This document shows, piece by piece, positions 57,849-64,000 of a stretch of DNA of 64,000 nt. Source of the DNA: Henriciella sp. AS95. Its GTDB lineage: Bacteria > Pseudomonadota > Alphaproteobacteria > Caulobacterales > Hyphomonadaceae. Position 1 is the stretch's first letter, and every line of letters starts with the position of its first letter. The stretch covers positions 2,232,001-2,296,000 of the forward strand of contig NZ_JBBMQM010000001.1 of the NCBI RefSeq assembly GCF_038900055.1. Reading direction: 5' to 3'. The notes under the pieces are model-generated. The model was not told the origin of the DNA, searched no databases, and saw only the letters and a program-made list of their open reading frames with translations. Made by a program: the position numbers and the translations under genes.

Positions 57849-57918
57849 TCCGGTTTCCTTCTACTTCCTTCCCGATTACAGGGCGGGACAGGCCATTGGC
57901 AAGTTACGGAGTACACAA

Positions 57919-58467
57919 TTGCGCTGGTTGGTAAGCAGTTTAGTCCCAAATCGCTCAGGCATCACCAAAGCTTCAGCGAGACTTTACGGTGACCTCGTCG
58001 CTGCGAGTCGTGCTCGCTGGTTGTTCACTGACGGAGGCTTGAGTGACACGCTCGATGACAGGTTCATCGCCATCGCCTTGCATGCGTCTGTTTTGCTTCC
58101 TGAGCTTGAGGCCCGCGGAAAACGTGGAAAGGCTCTTTCCAAAGCCGTTTACCGCCGCGTCTTCGACGGGTTGGACGCTGGCTTGAGAGAGACCGGCGTA
58201 GGCGACGCTTCAATCGCCCGGAAGGTGAGGAAATTTGGCGAGAGGTTCTTCGGTTTAGGGCGCGCCATACAGGAGGCTATCGGCATGGACGATCCTGAAA
58301 CGGCTGTCGAAAGCGTGCTCATCCGCAATCAGATAGGGACAGAGGCATCCAGGCGGACTCTGGCGCGCTACATCATAGCGGTCGCTCAAGACCTTTCCGC
58401 ACGGTCGCATGACGAATTGCTTAGCGGCCATTCCGGTCTTGCCGACGCTGGAAAAAGGACAGACTGA
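57919..58467 (+). CDS. Ubiquinol-cytochrome c chaperone (Cbp3) family protein
   Basis: A 182-residue protein resembling the Cbp3 chaperone family, which helps assemble the cytochrome bc1 complex in mitochondria. The family features seen are [39 protein letters not shown] and the C-terminal [10 protein letters not shown]. The frame extends upstream to 57829 but would overlap bamE. The TTG at 57919, with GGAG at 57908-57911, is the better start. bamE-cbp3-plsX is a common arrangement in alphaproteobacteria. Confidence 0.84.
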   Translation: MRWLVSSLVPNRSGITKASARLYGDLVAASRARWLFTDGGLSDTLDDRFIAIALHASVLLPELEARGKRGKALSKAVYRRVFDGLDAGLRETGVGDASIARKVRKFGERFFGLGRAIQEAIGMDDPETAVESVLIRNQIGTEASRRTLARYIIAVAQDLSARSHDELLSGHSGLADAGKRTD

Positions 58468-58538
58468 GCGGTTTCTGCAGCTTGCTTAGGAAAGGCAGGG
58501 TGCTAGTGTCCGCGCGAGTCACTGGCCCATCAGACATT

Positions 58539-59573
58539 ATGAAACCCATTACACTCTCTGTTGATGCCATGGGCGGCGACGCCGCGCCTGATGTGGTTAT
58601 CGAAGGTCTGGACCTGTTTTTCAGCAAGCGGTCCGACGCACACATCATTCTGCATGGTCAGACCTCAAAGCTGAAACCGGCTTTGACGGCAAAGAGCTGG
58701 GCAGACGCCTGTACGCTTATTGATCATGCGGACGTTGTCGCCATGGACGCCAAGCCGTCCTCTGCCTTACGTCGCTCGAAAGGCACGAGCATGTGGGGAA
58801 TGATCGAGTCGGTAAAGACCGGCGAGGCCCACGCTGGCGTATCCGCAGGCAATACTGGCGCGCTCATGGCAATGTCCATGATGTCATTGCGAAAAATGCC
58901 CGGTGTCCATCGCCCCGGCATGACAGCGGTCTGGCCGACACTGAAAGGTCGCTCGGTCGTTCTGGACGTTGGGGCCAACCTGGACGCGGATGCTGAGCAG
59001 CTGGTCGAGTTTGCGGTAATGGGCGAGTCGTATGCGCGCGCCGTATTCGGCAAGGAGAAGCCTACCGTCGGCTTGCTGAATATCGGCTCCGAAGAGGAGA
59101 AAGGCCGCGACGCCATTAAGTTGGCCGCAGAATTGTTGCGGACGCGCGATCTGGGAATCGATTTTAAAGGGTTCGTCGAAGGAAATGACATCTCCAGCGG
59201 TGTCGTTGATGTCGTCGTGACGGATGGTTTTACCGGCAATGTCGCGTTGAAGACAGCTGAAGGCACGGCGCGACTGGTCTCTACTTATATTCGTTCAGCT
59301 CTGTCCTCGAGCTTGCTGTCCAAGGCAGGCGCCGCCCTGGCGGCATCGGGGCTACGTAAGCTCAAGGCGAAGCTCAACCCGTCGAGCGTGAATGGTGGTG
59401 TATTGCTCGGTTTGAACGGGGTCATCGTGAAAAGCCACGGTGGCACGGATGCTGAAGGGTTTGCGACGGCTGTAAATCTTGCGGCAGACCTCGCGCAAAG
59501 CAGCTATATGGAAGAAGTGGCGGCGGGTCTGAACCGTGTCGCGAAACTCGGAATATCTCCGGAAAACGTTTAA
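58539..59573 (+). CDS. plsX: Phosphate acyltransferase PlsX
   Basis: PlsX makes acyl-phosphate from acyl-ACP, the acyl donor for phospholipid synthesis. The 344-residue protein starts at the ATG before [16 protein letters not shown], and contains [37 protein letters not shown] and [16 protein letters not shown]. The frame is open from a TTG at 58482, but the ATG at 58539 fits the family although its ribosome site is weak. fabH follows after two bases. Confidence 0.95.
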   Translation: MKPITLSVDAMGGDAAPDVVIEGLDLFFSKRSDAHIILHGQTSKLKPALTAKSWADACTLIDHADVVAMDAKPSSALRRSKGTSMWGMIESVKTGEAHAGVSAGNTGALMAMSMMSLRKMPGVHRPGMTAVWPTLKGRSVVLDVGANLDADAEQLVEFAVMGESYARAVFGKEKPTVGLLNIGSEEEKGRDAIKLAAELLRTRDLGIDFKGFVEGNDISSGVVDVVVTDGFTGNVALKTAEGTARLVSTYIRSALSSSLLSKAGAALAASGLRKLKAKLNPSSVNGGVLLGLNGVIVKSHGGTDAEGFATAVNLAADLAQSSYMEEVAAGLNRVAKLGISPENV

Positions 59574-59575
59574 TA

Positions 59576-60544
59576 ATGACTCAAAAAACAAGCTTTATCA
59601 GAGGCTCCGGTGCCTATCTCCCCACCCGCATTTTGACGAATGAAGACCTCTCGAAAATGGTCGACACATCGGATGAATGGATACGAGAGCGTACCGGAAT
59701 TCAGCAGCGGCATATCGCGGCGGACGATGAAGTGACGTCTGACCTGGCTGCAGCCGCTGCCCGCGACGCTCTAAAAAATGCGGGAATTTCTGCAGAGCAA
59801 GTTGACCTTATTGTTGTTGCGACGACGACGCCCGACCAGACCTTTCCCGCAACTGCGACAGCAGTTCAGGCCAAGCTGGGCATTCAAGGCGGCGCAGCCT
59901 TTGACGTCCAGGCGGTCTGCTCGGGCTTTCTGTTCGCGCTTGCCACCGCAGATTCGATGCTAAAGCAAGGTCTGTTCAAGACCGCGCTGGTGATCGGCGC
60001 TGAGACGTTCACGCGTATCCTGGACTGGTCCGATCGCGGCACTTGCGTTCTCTTTGGTGATGGAAGCGGCGCGGTCGTGCTGCAGGCCGACAATGGGACG
60101 AAAGGTGAGGGCGTTATAGCGCACCATATTCGTACCGACGGGACCAAAAACGACCTGCTGTATGTAGACGGTGGTGTCTCGTCGACGGGGACGATTGGCA
60201 AGGTCCGGATGCAGGGCAACCAAGTATTCAAACATGCCGTCACAAACATCTCGAGCGCCATTCAGCACGTGCTCAATGATACCGGGCACACCGTTGAAGA
60301 CATCGACTGGTTCGTGCCTCATCAGGCCAATCAGCGCATTTTGAACGGCGTGGCCCGAAAGATGGGATTGGACGAATCCAAAGTCGTCTCGACAGTCGCG
60401 CTGCACGGCAATACGTCGGCAGCGTCGATTCCATTAGCCTTGCATACTGCGGTTAGCGACGGCAGGATCAAATCTGGCGACCTTGTGCTAAGTGAAGCCA
60501 TGGGTGGCGGCTTCTCATGGGGCGCCTCTCTCTTCAGGCTGTAA
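59576..60544 (+). CDS. fabH: Beta-ketoacyl-ACP synthase III (FabH)
   Basis: FabH starts fatty acid synthesis by condensing acetyl-CoA with malonyl-ACP. The 322-residue thiolase-fold protein shows [15 protein letters not shown], the catalytic triad Cys in VQAVCSGF, His in [10 protein letters not shown] and Asn in HGNTSAAS, and the C-terminal GGGFSWG. It is two bases after plsX and 49 before ihfA. Confidence 0.97.
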   Translation: MTQKTSFIRGSGAYLPTRILTNEDLSKMVDTSDEWIRERTGIQQRHIAADDEVTSDLAAAAARDALKNAGISAEQVDLIVVATTTPDQTFPATATAVQAKLGIQGGAAFDVQAVCSGFLFALATADSMLKQGLFKTALVIGAETFTRILDWSDRGTCVLFGDGSGAVVLQADNGTKGEGVIAHHIRTDGTKNDLLYVDGGVSSTGTIGKVRMQGNQVFKHAVTNISSAIQHVLNDTGHTVEDIDWFVPHQANQRILNGVARKMGLDESKVVSTVALHGNTSAASIPLALHTAVSDGRIKSGDLVLSEAMGGGFSWGASLFRL

Positions 60545-60593
60545 TTCTTTCATTAAGAAATCAGCCTTATCTGTTAACCAGAGGAGCTGATCA

Positions 60594-60890
60594 GTGACTA
60601 ATAAAACCGTTACAAGAGTAGAACTGGCCGATGCGATTGTTCGCGAAGTTGGCCTTACGCGTCAGGAGTCAGGTGACTTGCTGGACCGTATGCTCGAAAT
60701 GATCGGCAAAAGCCTCGAGCATGAAAATGAAGTGAAGCTCTCGCGGTTCGGGAACTTCGTTGTGCGTAAGAAGGCCGCCCGTTCGGGACGAAACCCAAAA
60801 ACTGGTGTTGAAGCCAAGATTTCGGCGCGACGCGTCGTGACGTTCAAACCTTCTCCCATGCTCAAGTCCAAGGTTGAAGAGACAAGCTAG
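60594..60890 (+). CDS. ihfA: Integration host factor, alpha subunit
   Basis: A DNA-bending histone-like protein of 98 residues with the typical RVELADAIVREVGLTR and the conserved RFGNFVVRKKAARSGRNPKTG arm. It pairs with IhfB encoded elsewhere. The start is GTG at 60594 after AGAGGAG. It lies between fabH and the merR-like gene, the common alphaproteobacterial order. Confidence 0.94.
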   Translation: MTNKTVTRVELADAIVREVGLTRQESGDLLDRMLEMIGKSLEHENEVKLSRFGNFVVRKKAARSGRNPKTGVEAKISARRVVTFKPSPMLKSKVEETS

Positions 60891-60903
60891 AGAGAGAATT
60901 CAC

Positions 60904-61410
60904 ATGACTGCAGCTGCAAAACGCATCGAAAAATCAGCCGACGCCTATCGCTCCATTGGCGAGGCGGCTGACGAACTTGGTTTGCAGACACATGTGCTTC
61001 GTTACTGGGAGGGCAAATTCACCCGCCACCTCAAGCCTTTGAAAAGGCCTGATGGACGTCGGATGTTTCGGCCCGAAGACATGACGGCGCTAAAAGCAAT
61101 TCAGCTGCTGGTTCATGAGCGTGGCCTTACGCTAAAGGGCGCTGAGCAATTGTTGAACGAACAGGGCGTGGAAAAAGTGCTGGCTGGTCAGGCCATCCTT
61201 ACTCTTGCGGGCGACGCTGTGCCAAGCGAAAGCCCTGCCCGAAAACTGCAAGAAACCGTGCAAGCTGCTTTCGAAGTACCGGCTGCGGAACAGTCTAATC
61301 GTATCGTTATCCCAACAGGGGCCTCTCGAGATCGGCTTGAAGCCATGCTGTCGGACCTTGAGGATATCAAGCAACGACTGGATTCAGTCAGACACGCGCG
61401 AGCTGCGTGA
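60904..61410 (+). CDS. MerR-family transcriptional regulator
   Basis: A 168-residue MerR-type protein. The N-terminal winged helix is recognisable in SIGEAADELGLQTHVLRYWEGKF (about residues 17-39, HVLRYWE being diagnostic), followed by LKRPDGRRMFRPEDM and a second helix-turn-helix segment. The rest is a coiled-coil-like stretch without metal-binding cysteines. The ATG at 60904 follows AGAGAG. plsX-fabH-ihfA-merR is a conserved order whose regulon is not known to me. Confidence 0.9.
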   Translation: MTAAAKRIEKSADAYRSIGEAADELGLQTHVLRYWEGKFTRHLKPLKRPDGRRMFRPEDMTALKAIQLLVHERGLTLKGAEQLLNEQGVEKVLAGQAILTLAGDAVPSESPARKLQETVQAAFEVPAAEQSNRIVIPTGASRDRLEAMLSDLEDIKQRLDSVRHARAA

Positions 61411-61424
61411 CGCAGCTTCAGCGA

Positions 61425-61453
61425 TTGCAATCCAAAATAAGCACGATTAAGCA
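61425..61453 (+). promoter_or_regulatory. Candidate promoter of tRNA-Pro
   Basis: TTGCAA (61425-61430) and TAAGCA (61448-61453) lie 17 bases apart. Initiation would fall just before the tRNA 5' end at 61463. The fit to consensus is moderate and the placement is good; no other candidate is visible in the 52-base gap. Confidence 0.4.
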
Positions 61454-61462
61454 AGCGCTAGT

Positions 61463-61539
61463 CGGAGCGTAGCGCAGCCCGGTAGCGCACTTGTCTGGGG
61501 GACAAGGGGTCGTGGGTTCGAATCCCGCCGCTCCGACCA
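61463..61539 (+). tRNA. tRNA-Pro (anticodon GGG)
   Basis: A 77-base cloverleaf can be drawn: acceptor CGGAGCG/CGCTCCG, D-arm GCGC-AGCCCGGTA-GCGC, anticodon stem CTTGT/ACAAG with loop CTGGGGG (anticodon GGG), T-arm GTGGG-TTCGAAT-CCCGC, discriminator A and an encoded CCA. It reads the proline codons CCC and CCU. It sits between the merR-like gene and the convergent glpK. Confidence 0.95.
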
Positions 61540-61545
61540 TTTCAG

Positions 61546-63057
61546 TTATTCGTGACGATCGAGGCTGGCTCTGAAGAGGGTGGTTTTAACGGCTTTGTTC
61601 CAGCCAGATACGTAAATCTCCCGGCTTGAGTCTTTTATGTCTGGAGTAAAGCTTCGCTCGGCGCTCCACAGCTCTTCGAGCCGATCTGTATTTTCGAATA
61701 TACCGGCATTCAGGCCAGCAAGAAACGCAACCCCTCGAGCCGTGCTCTCGATGATCTCCGGCCGATCCACTGGTACGTTCAGAATGTCTGACAAGAACTG
61801 GACGAACCAGTTATTGCCAACCATCCCGCCGTCGACCCTTAATCGGTTCAGCTGTACACCATCAGCCTTCAGCGCATCGCTTAGATCGAGGGTTTGATAG
61901 GCGACCGATTCCAGTGCTGCGCGCACAAGTTCGGCGCGGCTGGTCGAACGGGTAAGGCCATAGATTGCGCCGCGCGCTTCAGCATCCCAATGGGGCGCAC
62001 CGAGGCCTGTAAAGGCCGGCACCATGTAGATGCCGTGATTAGAGTCGAGCCCCTCCGCAAAGGCTTCGGTTTCTGATGCAGATTCGATGATCTGTAGTTC
62101 ATCACGCAGCCACTGGCTGACGGCTCCGGCAATGAAGATCGATCCCTCGATTGCATATTGCGCATCGGAGCCGGTTCTGCATGCCAGCGTCGACAGTAGA
62201 CGGTTATTCGACCGAACGAGCTCTGCGCCTGTATTGGCCAGAAGAAAGCAACCGGTTCCGTAGGTGCTCTTCACCATTCCCGGGTGCCAGCAGGCTTGCC
62301 CGAATGCCGCGGCCTGCTGGTCGCCGGCGACACCCATGATCGGGATTGATCGGCCGAAAATTTCGGCACTTGTATCGCCAAAACGGGCTGAGCTGGGTTT
62401 GACGTCGGGCAGTTTAACACTGGATATTTCGAGCCACTCTGGAATGTCAGCGTCCCAACAACAATCTTGAATGTTGTAGAGCAGGGTACGGCTGGCATTT
62501 GTCTCGTCCGTGACGTGTTGTTCGCCGCCGGTGAGTCGGCTTATGAGAAAGCTGTCTACGGTACCAAATGCCAATCGTCCTTCGCTTGCCAGACGTTGCG
62601 CCTGCTCAGAATTACGTAAGATCCAGGCGATTTTTGTGCCGGAGAAATATGGGTCAATTGTGAGTCCGGTGCGCCGGCTGATCTCAGTCTCCAGGCCTTT
62701 CGCTTTGAGCTGATTGCAGAGGTCAGCCGTTCGTCGGTCCTGCCATACGATGGCACGGTCCACGACATTGCCGGTTTCAATATCCCAGAGCAGCGTTGTT
62801 TCCCGCTGATTGGTGATGCCGATGCACGCAATCTCGGCTTTACCGTTGTTCTCGGCTTGCCGCATCGCTTCCCTGGCTGTCCGCACAGTGGTGTCCCAGA
62901 TATCTTCAGCGTCGTGTTCTACCCAGCCTGATTTCGGAAAGTGCTGGGTAAACTCTTCCTGGGCGAGCGAGACGATCTGACCGGTCTGGTCAAAGACCAG
63001 TGCGCGGCTCGATGTGGTGCCTTGATCCAGGCAAAGAATGAGGGGTGTTTTCGTCAT
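61546..63057 (-). CDS. glpK: Glycerol kinase
   Basis: GlpK phosphorylates glycerol to glycerol-3-phosphate. The 503-residue FGGY-family kinase starts LILCLDQGTTSSRALVFD and has GWVEHDAEDIWDT, WQDRRT, GVAGDQQAAAFGQ and GLGAPHWDAEARGA, with the C-terminal signature ATRGVAFLAGL-like TARGVAFLAGLNAG. No glpF or glpD is visible next to it within the window. The ATG at 63057 is the normal start. The 128 bases to the next, divergent gene are AT-rich with TTTAATCGATTAACC around 63105-63119, likely the promoter area. Confidence 0.97.
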   Translation of the reverse strand: MTKTPLILCLDQGTTSSRALVFDQTGQIVSLAQEEFTQHFPKSGWVEHDAEDIWDTTVRTAREAMRQAENNGKAEIACIGITNQRETTLLWDIETGNVVDRAIVWQDRRTADLCNQLKAKGLETEISRRTGLTIDPYFSGTKIAWILRNSEQAQRLASEGRLAFGTVDSFLISRLTGGEQHVTDETNASRTLLYNIQDCCWDADIPEWLEISSVKLPDVKPSSARFGDTSAEIFGRSIPIMGVAGDQQAAAFGQACWHPGMVKSTYGTGCFLLANTGAELVRSNNRLLSTLACRTGSDAQYAIEGSIFIAGAVSQWLRDELQIIESASETEAFAEGLDSNHGIYMVPAFTGLGAPHWDAEARGAIYGLTRSTSRAELVRAALESVAYQTLDLSDALKADGVQLNRLRVDGGMVGNNWFVQFLSDILNVPVDRPEIIESTARGVAFLAGLNAGIFENTDRLEELWSAERSFTPDIKDSSREIYVSGWNKAVKTTLFRASLDRHE

Positions 63058-63185
63058 GTTGCTGATCGTAGTCGCTCGTTTCCAAATCGGCCAGATAGAT
63101 CAAATTTAATCGATTAACCTACGCCGATATTCACGCTTCTTTTCTAGATTCGGGCATTCCGATGACCATCGAGCAGGAGTAGGGG

Positions 63186-64000
63186 ATGAAGGAGCGGCAG
63201 CCGATTGCGGACGCTGAGAAGGGATCGCTTGCGACCCTCATAACACCTGTCGAAATCCCCGAGGAACAGCAGCCAGTCATTCGGGCCAAGCAGCTCGAAA
63301 CGGTCGGTCGTCTAACGCCAACAATTGCCCTCGCAAACCTCGTCAATGCTTCGGTCGTTGTGGCGTCATTCTGGAACACGCCGGGTAATCGCCTGATTGG
63401 GCTTTGGTGTTCGACCTTCGTTATCGCTACGGCCATCATGGTCATCAGTCACATTGCGGCCAAGACTCGCCGTCGAAAGAACACTGAACATCGTTATTCG
63501 GCTGAAGGCACGCAGGAGAGCATAGACCGGTACGCAAGGTTTGCATCTTTCCTCGGACTGCTCTGGGGCATCTTACCGCTTCTGATCATGCCTTTTACAG
63601 ATCCGACCAGTCAGCTGGCCGTGAGTGTTATCATTGCGGGTGTCATGTTCGGTGGGGTGCTGCTTGTCGGGCGCATCCCCGAGGCCGCCGTATCATTTCT
63701 CGTGCCGACGACCATCGGTTACATTGTCGGTCTGCAACTGGGGCAGGACCCCAGGAACGGATTTCTCTCCGTGCTGGCAGTTGTCTACGCAGTTGTTCTT
63801 TGGACATCGACGCGCTGGTCTTATCGCCAATTCGTTGAGCAGCACTTGAGCGGCGTGGCGGTAGAAGAGCAAGCTCAACTGATTGGTCTGCTGCTCCGTG
63901 ATTTTGAAGAGAGCACGTCAGACTGGCTGTGGCAAACCAATGAAATTGGCGAATTGGTCAAAATCCCCATACCGACTTTGGGAGACTCCACGAACTTCGA
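63186..64000 (+). CDS. Multi-pass membrane sensor protein, start only (3' end outside window)
   Basis: An open frame begins at ATG 63186 (GGAG upstream) and runs off the window without a stop, giving at least 271 residues. A polar N-terminus is followed by about six hydrophobic segments (about 47-65, 73-92, 118-135, 143-160, 168-185, 195-212) and then DFEESTSDWLWQT, which resembles the start of a PAS domain seen in alphaproteobacterial GGDEF/EAL or histidine-kinase proteins. The output domain is not in the window, so it may be a cyclic-di-GMP enzyme or a kinase. It is divergent from glpK. Confidence 0.7.
   Translation, partial: MKERQPIADAEKGSLATLITPVEIPEEQQPVIRAKQLETVGRLTPTIALANLVNASVVVASFWNTPGNRLIGLWCSTFVIATAIMVISHIAAKTRRRKNTEHRYSAEGTQESIDRYARFASFLGLLWGILPLLIMPFTDPTSQLAVSVIIAGVMFGGVLLVGRIPEAAVSFLVPTTIGYIVGLQLGQDPRNGFLSVLAVVYAVVLWTSTRWSYRQFVEQHLSGVAVEEQAQLIGLLLRDFEESTSDWLWQTNEIGELVKIPIPTLGDSTNF

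Overview
The window reads as a continuous stretch of core chromosome from an alphaproteobacterium, with a GC content that looks to be in the mid-50s percent. Pointers to the class are the dusB-ntrBC-ntrYX-trkA/trkH-hfq-hflX cluster, a 5-aminolevulinate synthase (C4 haem pathway), a fused IspDF enzyme, a pyruvate dehydrogenase E1-beta carrying its own lipoyl domain, the plsX-fabH-ihfA-merR run, and an nrdR-rib-nusB-thiL run. A CtrA-like box with two GANTC sites upstream of ftsB, and a K+-independent H+-pyrophosphatase, would suit a Caulobacter/Hyphomonas-type relative. That finer placement is inference. No phage, transposon, CRISPR array or plasmid signature was seen, and codon style looks even throughout.

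Layout. 1-8.3 kb: end of pyrG, rpmF, eno, ftsB and the complete pyruvate dehydrogenase operon (pdhA-pdhB-pdhC-lpd). 8.4-16.1 kb: a solitary PdeM-type phosphoesterase, an MscS channel with a small membrane protein, a dienoyl-CoA-reductase-like SDR, a minus-strand trio (retropepsin-like protease, UUP1-type 7TM protein, RimK-like ATP-grasp ligase), and an acyl-CoA/ACP ligase. 16.2-19.3 kb: lipA, a Coq10/RatA-like protein, pncC/cinA and ispDF. 19.4-30.9 kb: dusB, two nitrogen-type two-component systems, the Trk potassium uptake genes, hfq and hflX. 30.9-33.1 kb: tyrS and an alpha/beta hydrolase. 33.2-41.1 kb: a SUF iron-sulfur assembly cluster with two different cysteine desulfurases and two uncharacterised genes between sufB and sufC. 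41.2-46.6 kb: plsC with a TetR regulator and a clear operator, yajC-secD-secF and nadK. 46.7-50.2 kb: a class II aldolase, hemA and glyA. 50.2-55 kb: nrdR, riboflavin genes, nusB and thiL. 55.1-64 kb: hppA, bamE, a Cbp3-type chaperone, plsX-fabH-ihfA-merR, tRNA-Pro(GGG), glpK and the start of a multi-pass membrane sensor.

How the genes fit together. Several pathways meet here. LipA makes the lipoyl groups used by PdhB and PdhC. The SUF system supplies Fe-S clusters to LipA and other enzymes. glyA and hemA sit side by side at the glycine node. plsX, fabH and plsC belong to fatty acid and phospholipid synthesis. Many genes are joined by 1-4 base start/stop overlaps, often with GTG or TTG starts, which suggests translational coupling.

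The most notable departures are these: both NtrC and NtrX lack the sigma-54 contact loop GAFTGA; RibD has only its reductase half and the RibA half of RibBA has lost its zinc cysteines, so two riboflavin activities must come from elsewhere; the PdhC active-site motif has an Asp-to-Gly change; and the SUF operon contains two unexplained genes. The least understood multi-gene unit is the retropepsin/7TM/ATP-grasp trio. No clearly new defence or mobile system was found.
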